Assembly (NCBI GenBank): GCA_022824585.1
Contig: JAJDZN010000133.1
Coordinates: 1 to 45,928 of the forward strand
DNA from: Bryobacterales bacterium
GTDB taxonomy: Bacteria > Acidobacteriota > Terriglobia > Bryobacterales > UBA6623
Length of the DNA stretch: 45,928 nucleotides
Direction: 5' to 3'
In this document: piece by piece, positions 17,394-26,108 of the stretch
Layout: the number at the start of each line of letters is the position of its first letter
Numbering within the stretch: the first letter of the stretch is position 1
Made by a program: the position numbers and the translations under genes
Notes under the pieces: generated by a model
Told to the model about the DNA's origin: nothing
The model's database searches: none
Seen by the model: the letters and a program-made list of their open reading frames with translations, nothing else

Positions 17394-19052
17394 CTAGCGG
17401 ACATGGCGCTGTGCGATCGGGAATCGGCGGCCCATCCCGAATGCCTTCGATGTCACGCGCAGGCCCGGAGCGGCTTGCTGGCGCTTGTATTCGTTGCGGT
17501 CCACCATGCGGGCGATTTCCCGCACCATTTCGAGCGGATGGCCCAGGCGCTCGGCGATTTCCGGCGCGGACAGGCACTCTTCGACGTATAGCCGCAGGAT
17601 TGGGTCTAGAACCTCGTAGGGCGGCAGGGAATCGGAGTCCTTTTGATCGGGCCTGAGTTCGGCCGATGGCGGCTTGTCCAGCACCGCTTGAGGGATGCCG
17701 CCGGGATGCCGCTGATTGGCCACTCCCGCCAGCTTGTAGGCTAGCGTCTTGGGCACGTCGCTGATGACTGCCAAGCCCCCGCACATATCGCCGTAGATCG
17801 TGCAGTAGCCAACGGCCAGTTCGCTCTTGTTTCCGGTGGTGAGCACTAGGCTGTTGAACTTGTTGGACAAGGCCATCAGGGTCGTTCCGCGCAGGCGGGC
17901 CTGAAGGTTCTCCTCGGCGATATTCGGGGCCAGGCCGTGGAAGGCGGGCGCCAGCTGGGCTTCGAACGCCCGGTATGCCGGATTGATGCCGATGGTCAGG
18001 AATTGAATCCCCATAGCCTCTGCCGTGCCCCGCGCGTCGATCAGGCTGCCTTCGGACGAGTATGGTCCCGGCATGGCCACGCCGGTAACGTTGCTCGCGC
18101 CCAGTGCCTCGGTCGCGATCACTGTCGTGAGGGCAGAGTCGATCCCGCCGCTCATGCCGACGATCGCTTTGCTGAATCCGCACTTCCTGACGTAGTCGCG
18201 AGTTCCCAGCACGAGCGCGTCGTACACGGCGCCGGTGTCGCCAGCGGCGCTCTCCCCCGACCACGTGTCTTCCGGCGCCTCGCCGGCGGAGCCCGGCTCC
18301 CAGCAGACTACATCCTCCGCAAACGACAACGCCCGCGCCCGGAGAGTCCCGGACCCGTCAACGGCGAAGCTCGACCCGTCAAAGATCAGTTGGTCATTGC
18401 CGCCGACTTGGTTCACGAGGGCCGCGGGCACGCGGTGGCGCGCTGCCATGGCCTTGAACATGGCCAGCCGGAATCCGCGCCTGCCGACGTGGTACGGCGA
18501 CGCGGAAATGTTGACTAGCAGGTCGATTCCCTGCCTGGCCAACTCCTCGACCGGATCCGTCGAATACCGGGAGCGCTCCCAGAACTGCTTGTCGTTCCAA
18601 GCGTCCTCGCAGATCGTGAGGCCGATCCGCCGCCCCCGGAACTCCCACACCGCGGCCCGCTCTCCGGCTCGGAAGTAACGCGCCTCGTCGAAGACGTCGT
18701 ATGTCGGCAGCAATAGCTTGCTCTGGCGGAAGACGACGCCGCCCTGGTCGAGGCAGGCCAGGCAGTTTGCCGCCTTGCCCGACTCGCCGGATTCGCCGCA
18801 GTAGCCCACGACCAGAGCTGTGTCCAGGCTGGCGGATTCCCGCGCCAGCCGCTGCAACTGGGCCTCGTTTGCGTCGCGGAAACCTGCCGTGGTGACGAGG
18901 TCAAGCGGCGGGTAGCCGCAGATCGACAGTTCCGGAAATACAGTTAGATCCGCGCCTAGGTCGTTCGCCTCGCGGGCGCTCCGCAGGATGCGATCAGTAT
19001 TGGCCTCTAGATCCCCAACGGTGAAGTTGAGTTGCGCGAGCGCTAGCCTCAT
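17394..19052 (-). CDS. nadE: Glutamine-dependent NAD+ synthetase
   Basis: A 552-residue two-domain enzyme. The N-terminal nitrilase-like glutaminase (~1-260) has E41 in [14 protein letters not shown], a Lys in [15 protein letters not shown] and the nucleophile in [10 protein letters not shown]. The C-terminal synthetase (~275-545) has the PP-loop [11 protein letters not shown] and [22 protein letters not shown]. It amidates deamido-NAD using glutamine and ATP, the last step of NAD synthesis. It heads the minus-strand operon with the propeller, dehydrogenase and TonB-like genes, 43 bases before the propeller start. Confidence 0.95.
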   Translation of the reverse strand: MRLALAQLNFTVGDLEANTDRILRSAREANDLGADLTVFPELSICGYPPLDLVTTAGFRDANEAQLQRLARESASLDTALVVGYCGESGESGKAANCLACLDQGGVVFRQSKLLLPTYDVFDEARYFRAGERAAVWEFRGRRIGLTICEDAWNDKQFWERSRYSTDPVEELARQGIDLLVNISASPYHVGRRGFRLAMFKAMAARHRVPAALVNQVGGNDQLIFDGSSFAVDGSGTLRARALSFAEDVVCWEPGSAGEAPEDTWSGESAAGDTGAVYDALVLGTRDYVRKCGFSKAIVGMSGGIDSALTTVIATEALGASNVTGVAMPGPYSSEGSLIDARGTAEAMGIQFLTIGINPAYRAFEAQLAPAFHGLAPNIAEENLQARLRGTTLMALSNKFNSLVLTTGNKSELAVGYCTIYGDMCGGLAVISDVPKTLAYKLAGVANQRHPGGIPQAVLDKPPSAELRPDQKDSDSLPPYEVLDPILRLYVEECLSAPEIAERLGHPLEMVREIARMVDRNEYKRQQAAPGLRVTSKAFGMGRRFPIAQRHVR

Positions 19053-19169
19053 CGATCCTAGCTTTACTCTATCGCCTGGCTAGGACGAGGCCGGGCGCGG
19101 CTCGGCACGCCCTCGTGGGGCTTTGTAGCGGCAGCGGCCCACGGCCCGCCACCGAATTTCACCCAGTGG

Positions 19170-20390
19170 CTAGAAAATGTGCCCGTCGGTCAGAGTGAGA
19201 CGGAACGGGCTCTTGGAGAGGCCGCTGGCAACGCCATCGATGGTCAGCATGGATCCGGTTCGCAACCCCGAGCGGCGGCGGTTCTCAAGGTTCAGCACGA
19301 CCTCCGTGCTGCCGCCGGGCTCGCTGGTCAGGTTGACAGTCGCCGGCCTTTCGGGCGGACTTGCCGAGACTACATAGAGGCCCATCTTCGGGGTCAGCTT
19401 GCCGTTGAGGTCAGCCCAAATGGCATCCCCTGTGGGCTCGAGCAGACGCGTCTTGAGATCCTTGAAGACCCACAGCTCCGGGTTCTCTTTGCGGGACTTC
19501 TGGTCGGCTTCGAATTGCAGCTCCTCGGAAGACTTCAGCTCGATGCGGCCGGTCGGCAGAGCCCCTGCCTTGGCCATTTCCTCGATCTCGGGCCAGTAGA
19601 GGTCGAAGGCTTGGTCGCCGTAGTTGCTCTTCAGCAGGTTCTGCACGTAGTCCAGGACCTGCGTGCGGCCCTCAGCGGCCATCGAGTTCGGGCCGTCATA
19701 CAGCGCCGCGCGCGCAAACGAGATGAATGCGAGATCGTACTTCGCCGCATCCTGCTGCGCCAGCACCTCCTGGCCGAGCCAGTAGGAAACCTGGCCGCGC
19801 GACGGATCGATCGTGAGCACTTCGCGGAAAGCGTTCTCTGCGGCTGTGTGGTCCTTTTGCTGCATCCGCCCCCAGCCGACGGTCAAATGCGACGATGCCA
19901 CGGCTTGCTGCTTGGCGTTGTCCCACGCCTCTTGCGCGACCGTGTCAGGCTTGTTCGCAAACTGCTTGTCGACTAGCTTCAGCACGGCATTGGCGGCATC
20001 GATGCCATCGTTCACCGTCTGCTCGTCGGCTTTGCCCAGATACGGGCTCGAAAGCGTGATGACGTAGTGCGCGGTGAAGTCATCCGGCACCTTGGTCAGG
20101 AGCGTCTTCGCGGCTTCCACGGCTTCCGCTGTCTGGCCGGTCTTTTGGTAGCTGTCGAGGTAGAAGCGCGCGCGCTCCACGTGGTAGTCCGTCTCGGGGT
20201 ACTTCTCGGTCCACTCGTCGAGCACCAAGAGCTTCGCCGCCGGATCTGCCTCGCCGTAGACCTTGGTGATCACATCGTACTCAGCCCGGTCCTTGTAGTT
20301 CTTCTCCTGCGGATTCGGGATGGCGACAGCGGCCACCATCAGAAGCAGACACGTTGTGAGCGCGTAGTGCGCAGCTTTCTTCAAGATCAT
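19170..20390 (-). CDS. Secreted TPR-containing protein of unknown function
   Basis: A 406-residue exported protein. The ATG at 20390 opens a signal peptide (MILKKAAHYALTTCLLLMVAAVAIP). Longer frames reach 20423 and 20459 without a better ribosome-binding site. Residues ~30-260 contain helical repeats of TPR type (AAKLLVLDEWTEKYPETDYH..., HLTVGWGRMQQKDHTAAENAFREVLTIDP). The C-terminus (~330-406) is a small beta-domain (GLYVVSASPPERPATVNLTSEPGGSTEVVLNLENRR). The combination is common in Acidobacteria proteins with no assigned function; a scaffold role in the periplasm is a guess. It lies behind the promoter at 20505-20534. Confidence 0.75.
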   Translation of the reverse strand: MILKKAAHYALTTCLLLMVAAVAIPNPQEKNYKDRAEYDVITKVYGEADPAAKLLVLDEWTEKYPETDYHVERARFYLDSYQKTGQTAEAVEAAKTLLTKVPDDFTAHYVITLSSPYLGKADEQTVNDGIDAANAVLKLVDKQFANKPDTVAQEAWDNAKQQAVASSHLTVGWGRMQQKDHTAAENAFREVLTIDPSRGQVSYWLGQEVLAQQDAAKYDLAFISFARAALYDGPNSMAAEGRTQVLDYVQNLLKSNYGDQAFDLYWPEIEEMAKAGALPTGRIELKSSEELQFEADQKSRKENPELWVFKDLKTRLLEPTGDAIWADLNGKLTPKMGLYVVSASPPERPATVNLTSEPGGSTEVVLNLENRRRSGLRTGSMLTIDGVASGLSKSPFRLTLTDGHIF

Positions 20391-20504
20391 TCCCTGAACT
20401 CCGAAGCCATCGTCTGACGGCATAGAGAAAATGATGGCACACTTCCGCAGGTGGCGCAACGGCTCCGATCAAGCGGAAAACGAGCACTTACTCATCTTTG
20501 AGAA

Positions 20505-20534
20505 AGTATAGCCGTCCCGGGCCGCGGCATGCAA
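20505..20534 (-). promoter_or_regulatory. Probable promoter for the TPR protein gene
   Basis: On the minus strand TTGCAT (20534-20529) and TATACT (20510-20505) are separated by 18 bases. The -10 matches 5/6 and the -35 only 3/6. Transcription would begin near 20498, giving a leader of about 108 bases. Confidence 0.35.
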
Positions 20535-20596
20535 GTGAATGCGCGCAACGCGGCAACCGGCCACGTTCCGGGGCTGGGCGGGTTTGCTGCGCGGTG

Positions 20597-20699
20597 CGGC
20601 TCTCCTGCGGCGAGCGCGCGGGTCTGCGCCCCGAATTCCTCGCCGCCAAGGCGCGAACCGCTCCTAGGAACGCCGATCGCTCAGGTCCCCGGAGAGCCG
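20597..20699 (+). ncRNA. Candidate structured RNA, glycine-riboswitch-like
   Basis: A 9-bp closing stem (CGGCTCTCC at 20597-20605 with GGAGAGCCG at 20691-20699) encloses about 85 bases. Inside, GAGCG (20612-20616) can pair with CGCTC (20678-20682), followed immediately by the CTCAGGT element (20680-20686), as in the GGAGAG/CUCUCAGG pairing of glycine riboswitches. A short GC hairpin lies at 20616-20629 (GCGC-GGGTCT-GCGC), and a GCCGCCAAGGCGC stretch is reminiscent of the conserved CCGAAGG. The conserved core is not exact, and no glycine-cleavage or glycine-transport gene lies downstream; the next plus-strand gene is 380 bases away. It may be a degenerate or severed riboswitch, or chance. Confidence 0.25.
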
Positions 20700-20711
20700 G
20701 AATGCGATCTT

Positions 20712-20751
20712 GCCCGCGGTTCGGCTCAGGCCGAAAGCGGTTCTGGCGGGC
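20712..20751 (+). other. Nested stem-loop downstream of the candidate RNA
   Basis: GCCCGC (20712-20717) pairs with GCGGGC (20746-20751), and inside it TTCGGC (20720-20725) pairs with GCCGAA (20730-20735) around a TCAG loop. No U-tract follows, so an intrinsic terminator is not claimed. It could be the 3' part of the preceding structured RNA. Confidence 0.3.
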
Positions 20752-20855
20752 TCAGGTGCTAGTCGCTGGCAGCCATCACATTGGCAAGGCGGCCGGTCAC
20801 TATCCGGCTGGTTGGCACTGAGCGCTGCCCGGTCCAACGGGGCGCTTGATTGTTA

Positions 20856-20901
20856 CAAGTTTGACCCTGTCTGGCGTGCAAGTTTGAGCCCGTGTCTGCG
20901 A
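20856..20901. repeat. Two tandem 23-bp repeats resembling an IS21-type end
   Basis: Two adjacent copies begin CAAGTTTGA (20856 and 20879) and share a GT-rich remainder with several mismatches. Repeated CAAGTTTGACCC-like units are characteristic of IS21-family ends. No IstA/IstB gene or second end was found nearby, so at most a solo end relic remains. Confidence 0.35.
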
Positions 20902-20916
20902 GTAGAAAATCATTGC

Positions 20917-20946
20917 TTGACAACCCACTGGATTTCCTGTTATTTG
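20917..20946 (+). promoter_or_regulatory. Possible promoter for the 82-residue protein gene
   Basis: TTGACA (20917-20922, 6/6) is followed after 18 bases by TATTTG (20941-20946, 3/6). The weak -10 lowers confidence. The leader to the ATG at 21080 would be about 125 bases. Confidence 0.3.
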
Positions 20947-21079
20947 TGGGACTAGCACATGCCTGAGGGTCTACTTGGCCCAACGTTTGAAACACGGGTA
21001 TCCACTCCAAGAATTCCATTGATCAAGTCGATCTGAGTGACTGGGCGGATCCCACTCTAGAAGGAGCAACAGCCTCACA

Positions 21080-21328
21080 ATGGACATCAACAAAATCCTC
21101 AACGAGTTGAAGACCGAGCTGGACCAAAACAGCACCGCAATCGCGGCTCTGAGCGGCCTGCCAATGAGCCGCGAGACCAAGAAGGTTCTCGATTACTTGG
21201 AAAGTAATCGCGCGTTGGTCGAAGACGCGGTCGTCGCCCTCGCGAACCTCGAGCGCAGCCGCGGCAAGCGTCGCGGCCGCCGCCCCGCTTGGATCGAGGA
21301 AGTCATGGGATCCAGAGGCGCCAGCTAG
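21080..21328 (+). CDS. Small conserved protein with basic GRRP tail, function unknown
   Basis: An 82-residue protein opening MDINKILNELKTELDQ. The N-terminal half is amphipathic helix, and the C-terminal part is basic with an AT-hook-like KRRGRRPAWI segment. Short proteins with a helical start and a RGRRRGRPP(K/A)W tail are widespread in Acidobacteria and lack an assigned role; DNA binding is conceivable but unproven. A GAAGGAGC ribosome-binding site lies about 13-20 bases upstream, rather distant from the ATG. The gene stands alone between the IS-like repeats and the NamZ fusion gene, which runs toward it. Confidence 0.7.
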   Translation: MDINKILNELKTELDQNSTAIAALSGLPMSRETKKVLDYLESNRALVEDAVVALANLERSRGKRRGRRPAWIEEVMGSRGAS

Positions 21329-21402
21329 GGCGTCTTAGCTAACCAGCCGCGAGCCTTCGGGCTTCGCCGTTGACAGCCTGCGGGGTTTGCCGACAGGTGG
21401 GC

Positions 21403-23748
21403 TTAGTACAGCAGGAACGCTCGCCGCCTCGTCCGAAAGTCGCTGATTGATTCGTCGATACGGCCCCAAATCGCTGCCGTGTCTTGGCCCTTATTCAAAG
21501 CCTCTACAGTTTCCGAATTGCCGACCAAATTCTTGGCCGGTCCAAAGTCTACTTTGTTGGCGTGAGTCTTGGCTAGCGCGTTGGCCACCACCAATCCTAG
21601 GCGAGTTGGCTGAAGAGCGTTCCTGTCTATGATCGAAAACTGCACGCCATCGATTTCCGTGCCGCTGAACACCGAAGCGGCGGGCTTCTGTCGGCGGGCG
21701 TACACCCTCACGCCCGGCAAGGAGGCTTGGCGGATAGCGTCCGCCAGAGCCGCGCCGTCAATCCAGTCCGCGCCGACGAACTGGAACGGAGTGTCGGTTC
21801 CCCGGCCTACCGAGTAGTTCGGCAGGTGTTCCAGCAAGGCGATGCCGGGATACAAGATGGCCTGGTCGAGTGTCCTGATGTTCGGCGAGGGGTTGACCCA
21901 CGGCAGGCCGGTTTCGTCAAACCACAGGCTGCGCTCCCAGCCCTGCATGCGGACAACCTCGAGCTTGGCGCCGATCTTCCTCTCCGCGTCGAACATTCCG
22001 GCAAGCTCTCCCACCGTCATCCCGTGGCGCACCGGGATGTTGTGGTAGGCCACGAAGGACTCCAGCTCGTCATCCCTCGGCGGTCCCTCAACGTCCACCC
22101 CGTTAATCGGGTTGGGCCGGTCCAGCACGTAGAATTCAATGCCCGCTTCGGCCGCGGCCTCCAAGGCGTATCCCATCGTCGTGATGTAGGTATAGAAGCG
22201 CGCGCCGATGTCTTGGATATCGAACACGAGCGCGTCGAGGCCCTGCAACTGTTCCGTCGCGGGCCGCTTGCGGTCGCTGCGATAGAGGCTGTGGACGGCG
22301 ATTCCACTGCGCTGGTCGACGCCATCGGCAATGTCCGGCTGGTCCAATTCTCCGCCCAGCCCGTGCTCGGGCGTGAAGATCGATTCGAGGCTGACATCTG
22401 GCGCCGCGGCCAGCAGGTCGATGTTGCGCCGCCGCAGGCGGTCGATCCCCGTGTGGTTGGTCAAGAGCCCGATTTTCTTGCCACGCAGGCGTGCGAAACC
22501 CTCGGATGCAAGCACATCCAGCCCTGTCTTTACGGGCGAAAAAACAGCTCTGTCGCGAGTTTGATCGGCTTCGACCGATGGGTCTGTGCCACTCGCGTTG
22601 AGGTTCGCCGCGACGATGGTTGCGACAAGGCTCCGCAGTCGGACCACGGATGTGTTGACGGTCGGATGGACGCGATTCGTCATCAACACGACAAACGAAT
22701 GACTGACAGGGTCAATCCACAGTGACGGCCCCGTATAGCCGGTATGTCCGAACGACGCAGTGCTGAACAGGTCACCGCGGGGCGAGGAATAGGGCGTATC
22801 GATATCCCACCCGATTCCCCGGGCGACCGTTCCGTCAGGGCTTTGCGAGGTGCGCATGCGCAGCACGCTCAACGGGCTCAAGATCCGCGTCCCGTCCAGT
22901 TCCCCGCCGTTCAGCATCATGCGCGCGAATGTGGCGACATCTCTGGCGGTAGAGAATACCCCGGCTTGTCCCGACACCCCCGCCATCCTGCGTGTCGTGG
23001 GATCGTGAACAATCCCCCGTAGGAAGCTGCCATCTGCCAGCCGCACGGTCGGCGCGATGCGCGAGCGCAATTCGACTTCCGGGCGGAAGGAGGTATCGTG
23101 CATTCCGAGAGGTTTGAAGATGCGTTCTTCCGCGAACTTGTCCAGGGTTGTTCCGCTGATTCTGCGGACGATTTCCGCCAGGAGAATATAGTTCACATCG
23201 CTGTAGACGAACTTCGTGTCGGGTGCGATCGCCGGCCTCTCCTGCAGTGCGAGATCGACACCCGCTTGATAGCCACGCCACGTGGATTCGAGCGGTAGCG
23301 TGGGGCGCAGGCCCGAAAAATGGGTGAGTAACTGTAGGACTGTGATGCGCGTGCGGTCTTGGAAATCAGGCAGATATACCTGAATCCTGTCGTTGAGACG
23401 GACTTGGCCCTCTTCCGCCAGCATCATGATCGCCGGGGCCGTGACCATTACCTTCGTAAGGGACGCGCAATCGAAGATGGTGTCGACTTCCATCGGCTCG
23501 CGCCGCGGCGCTACGCTCTTGGCCCCGTAGCTGGCGAAGTGCAGAAGCTGCCCGCGGGACTCGATCCACGCGACCGCCCCGGGCGTGATCCCGTCCTCGA
23601 TCGCCTGATTGATCGTGGTGTCGAGGATCTGTGAGCCTTTCCACTCCGCTGGCGTCGCGGTGGGTACTTGCGTAAGCACGCCCGCAGACGCGAGGGCGAG
23701 GACTGCGAGCGTGGCACCGCGAAGTCCGGAGCGGGTCGAGGTCTGCAC
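21403..23748 (-). CDS. Serine hydrolase (beta-lactamase fold) fused to NamZ-type exo-muramidase (DUF1343)
   Basis: A 781-residue exported protein with a GTG start and a signal peptide at residues 1-33. Domain 1 (~40-395) is a class C beta-lactamase/PBP-like serine hydrolase: S96-L-T-K99, YSDVN and a C-terminal GHTG (HTG in place of KTG). Domain 2 (~405-781) is DUF1343, the NamZ family that removes terminal N-acetylmuramic acid from peptidoglycan fragments: LLTNHTGIDR, FTPEHGLGGE, DALVFDIQDIGARFYTYI, DRPNPINGVDVEGP, WVNPSPNIRT and YSVGRGTDTPF. One polypeptide would thus cut peptide bonds and glycan ends during wall recycling or feeding. In Bacteroidetes the two activities are usually separate, clustered genes. 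Confidence 0.9.
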   Translation of the reverse strand: MQTSTRSGLRGATLAVLALASAGVLTQVPTATPAEWKGSQILDTTINQAIEDGITPGAVAWIESRGQLLHFASYGAKSVAPRREPMEVDTIFDCASLTKVMVTAPAIMMLAEEGQVRLNDRIQVYLPDFQDRTRITVLQLLTHFSGLRPTLPLESTWRGYQAGVDLALQERPAIAPDTKFVYSDVNYILLAEIVRRISGTTLDKFAEERIFKPLGMHDTSFRPEVELRSRIAPTVRLADGSFLRGIVHDPTTRRMAGVSGQAGVFSTARDVATFARMMLNGGELDGTRILSPLSVLRMRTSQSPDGTVARGIGWDIDTPYSSPRGDLFSTASFGHTGYTGPSLWIDPVSHSFVVLMTNRVHPTVNTSVVRLRSLVATIVAANLNASGTDPSVEADQTRDRAVFSPVKTGLDVLASEGFARLRGKKIGLLTNHTGIDRLRRRNIDLLAAAPDVSLESIFTPEHGLGGELDQPDIADGVDQRSGIAVHSLYRSDRKRPATEQLQGLDALVFDIQDIGARFYTYITTMGYALEAAAEAGIEFYVLDRPNPINGVDVEGPPRDDELESFVAYHNIPVRHGMTVGELAGMFDAERKIGAKLEVVRMQGWERSLWFDETGLPWVNPSPNIRTLDQAILYPGIALLEHLPNYSVGRGTDTPFQFVGADWIDGAALADAIRQASLPGVRVYARRQKPAASVFSGTEIDGVQFSIIDRNALQPTRLGLVVANALAKTHANKVDFGPAKNLVGNSETVEALNKGQDTAAIWGRIDESISDFRTRRRAFLLY

Positions 23749-24063
23749 AGGCTCATCGTATCAAGCAAAGGCATGCCTGAATCGGGCAGGAGCCGACGCA
23801 CGAGACGACCGCCGTACAGGCACGGAATCCGGCGTCCCGGCCGCCTCCTCGACGCCGACGGACGGCTGAGCCCGCCTGTTCCAACCTGCATCGGCATCGT
23901 GGCTCGCATGTGCCCTGCCTCGGGGCATCCATCATGCAGGCGCCCAGCGGCGGGCCGATTTGCGGGCGTGTCATACTAGCTCTGAAAGGTGCGCGGGCGC
24001 CGCTAAGGCTCGCGTTTCACTCTGGTCGGTGCGTCCCGCTGGTCGCGGCTTGCCCTCTATCTC
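23749..24063. other. Divergent intergenic region between the NamZ fusion gene and serS
   Basis: 315 bases with no supported gene. It must contain both divergent promoters, but none is convincing. A 10-bp palindrome AGGCATGCCT lies at 23769-23778. No T-box-like specifier or antiterminator was recognised ahead of serS. Confidence 0.4.
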
Positions 24064-25356
24064 ATGCTTGATCGCGCCTACTTGCGACAACATTTCGATG
24101 AAGCCAAGGCCCGCTTGGCAGATCGAGTCGAGGTGGACGTGCTTGAGCAGTTCGCCGAGACAGACGCCAGACGGCGTGCCGCGGTCACTGAGATGCAAGC
24201 ATTGCAGGGGCAGCGCAACGAACTCAGCGCCAATGTGGCCAGGGCAAAGCGCGCCGGCGAGGATGCCTCCGCGATGGTCGCGCAGTCTCGCGACGTGCAT
24301 GCGCAGATCGGCAAGTACGAGGCCTCGGTGCATGAGCTGGACGAGGCTCTGAACTCGGTCTTGAGCCAGATTCCCAACGTTCCCCACGAGAGCGTGCCGG
24401 CCGGGGCCGACGAGTCCGCCAACCGCGAGGTCAGCCGTTGGAGCGAGCCCGGCGAGTTCGCCTTTCAACCCAAGCCGCATTGGGATCTCGGCGTGCAACT
24501 GGGGATCGTCGATTTCGAACGGGCGGCCAAGCTGGTCGGCTCGCGCTTCGCGGTGTATTGCGACGCCGGGGCCAAGCTCGAGCGCGCACTGATGAATTTC
24601 ATGCTTGACGTACATACTGCCGAGCATGGCTACCGCGAGATATTGCCGCCCTTCATCGCGAATTCCCGCAGCCTGTTCGGCACCGGCCAGCTGCCGAAGT
24701 TCGCGCACGACCTGTTCAAGCTCGAGCGCACCGACTACTGGCTGGTGCCTACGGCCGAAGTGCCCCTGACGAACCTGTACGCCGGCGAGACGCTTGCCTC
24801 TGACGACCTGCCGATATCGCTCACGGCATTCACGCCGTGCTTTCGGAGCGAGGCGGGCTCCTACGGCCGGGACGTGCGTGGCGTCATCCGCCAGCACCAG
24901 TTCCAAAAGGTCGAACTGGTCAAGTTTGCCAGCCCGGATACCAGCTACGGCGAGCTCGAGCGCCTGACCGCGGATGCCGAAGACATCTTGCAGCGCCTAG
25001 GACTGCCGTATCGCAAGGTCCTGCTCTCGAGCGGCGACATGGGCTTTAGCGCGGCCAAGACCTACGATCTGGAAGTCTGGCTGCCCGGGCTCGGCGAGTA
25101 CAAGGAAATCTCGTCGTGCAGCAACTTCGAAGCGTTCCAAGCCCGTCGAGCAAGAGTTCGCTTTAGGAGCACCGAAGGCGGTCGCAACAAGCCCGACTTC
25201 GTGCACACGCTCAACGGGAGCGGCCTGGCCATTGGGCGCACTTGGCTGGCAATCTTGGAGAACTACCAGCAGGCCGATGGCAGCGTGGTCATGCCCGAGG
25301 CGCTGCGTAGCTACTTGAACGCCGAGCGCATCGACCCCAGCGGCGAACTGGGCTGA
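24064..25356 (+). CDS. serS: Seryl-tRNA synthetase
   Basis: A 430-residue class II aminoacyl-tRNA synthetase of the usual bacterial length, charging tRNA-Ser. The N-terminal antiparallel coiled-coil arm (residues ~25-100) contacts the long variable arm. Motif 2 ([25 protein letters not shown], broken here into its family form) and motif 3 ([15 protein letters not shown]..) are intact, as is [14 protein letters not shown]. The ATG at 24064 gives the standard [15 protein letters not shown] start. No Shine-Dalgarno is evident. It converges with the glycosyltransferase gene, leaving 9 bases between the ends. Confidence 0.95.
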   Translation: MLDRAYLRQHFDEAKARLADRVEVDVLEQFAETDARRRAAVTEMQALQGQRNELSANVARAKRAGEDASAMVAQSRDVHAQIGKYEASVHELDEALNSVLSQIPNVPHESVPAGADESANREVSRWSEPGEFAFQPKPHWDLGVQLGIVDFERAAKLVGSRFAVYCDAGAKLERALMNFMLDVHTAEHGYREILPPFIANSRSLFGTGQLPKFAHDLFKLERTDYWLVPTAEVPLTNLYAGETLASDDLPISLTAFTPCFRSEAGSYGRDVRGVIRQHQFQKVELVKFASPDTSYGELERLTADAEDILQRLGLPYRKVLLSSGDMGFSAAKTYDLEVWLPGLGEYKEISSCSNFEAFQARRARVRFRSTEGGRNKPDFVHTLNGSGLAIGRTWLAILENYQQADGSVVMPEALRSYLNAERIDPSGELG

Positions 25357-25365
25357 CGCGGCGCG

Positions 25366-26103
25366 TCAGGAGTATGCTCCCTTCAGGTCGTTCCATCTGA
25401 CTCTCCATACGTCGGCGAAGGCCGTCAGCCCGTCACGGAGCCCAACGGAAGAGTCAGGCTGATTGTTCCAGCGCACCGGGACTTCGGCGATCGAGAAGCC
25501 GAGCTTGCGCGCAATGTAGAGCTGCTCCACGTCGAAGCCGAAACGTTCGATCCGCTGCTTGGTCGCGATTCGTTGGGCTGCTTGCCGGACGAACAGCTTG
25601 AAGCCGCACTGCGTGTCCGCGACGCGCAGTCCCGTGGCCAGCCTCACGTTGAGGTTGAACAGGCGGCCTACGCACTCGCGGTACTTGGGCTGGTGGATCC
25701 CGATCAGCGAGCGGTCCAACGCCCGCGAGCCGATCGCGACCGCATGGCCGCCGGCTTCTGCAGCGTTGACGAGCTTCTCCACTTCCGCGATCGGCGCAGA
25801 CTCGTCGGCATCGCAAGACAGCACCCATTGGTGGCTAGCCTCGCGCATGCCGCGGCGCACGCTGTAGCCCTTGCCACGGTTGGCATTGTTGCGGAAAACC
25901 AGCAGCGCGACACCGCTGGCCGCCAGCGCCGGCCCTTCTGACCGCGCGGATTCTGACGTGCCGTCGCGGGACCCGTCGTCAACCACGATGACCTCGGCCT
26001 CGTCAAACGGAGAGCCCGGCAGATAGCGCGACACGTTGCGCAGCGTCGTCGGCAGGCGGCGCGCTTCGTTGAAGGCCGGGATTACTAGGCTGAGGGACGG
26101 CAC
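25366..26103 (-). CDS. Family 2 glycosyltransferase, dolichyl/polyprenyl-phosphate sugar synthase type
   Basis: A 245-residue GT-A enzyme. The GTG at 26103 lies immediately before SLSLVIPAFNEARRLP; the long upstream frame is discarded because it overlaps the sulfotransferase gene. The nucleotide-sugar site VIVVDDGSRDGT, the DADES pentad replacing DXD, the acceptor region NRGKGYSVRRGM and DTQCGFKLFVR fit the DPM1/ALG5-like branch. That branch transfers mannose or glucose to a polyprenyl phosphate at the membrane. There is no C-terminal membrane helix pair, so the protein is probably peripheral. It starts 5 bases after the sulfotransferase stop, so the two are likely co-translated. Confidence 0.85.
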   Translation of the reverse strand: MPSLSLVIPAFNEARRLPTTLRNVSRYLPGSPFDEAEVIVVDDGSRDGTSESARSEGPALAASGVALLVFRNNANRGKGYSVRRGMREASHQWVLSCDADESAPIAEVEKLVNAAEAGGHAVAIGSRALDRSLIGIHQPKYRECVGRLFNLNVRLATGLRVADTQCGFKLFVRQAAQRIATKQRIERFGFDVEQLYIARKLGFSIAEVPVRWNNQPDSSVGLRDGLTAFADVWRVRWNDLKGAYS

Positions 26104-26108
26104 GGGGG

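Noticed and set aside
20597-20751. SRP RNA, RNase P RNA or tmRNA as an alternative for the structured interval
   Set aside because: The conserved SRP GGAAGG loop, the RNase P GAGGAAAGTC core and the tmRNA tRNA-like ends were looked for and not found.
23769-23778. AGGCATGCCT palindrome as an operator
   Set aside because: A 10-bp palindrome is common by chance in 315 bases of GC-rich DNA and is not placed at a recognisable promoter.
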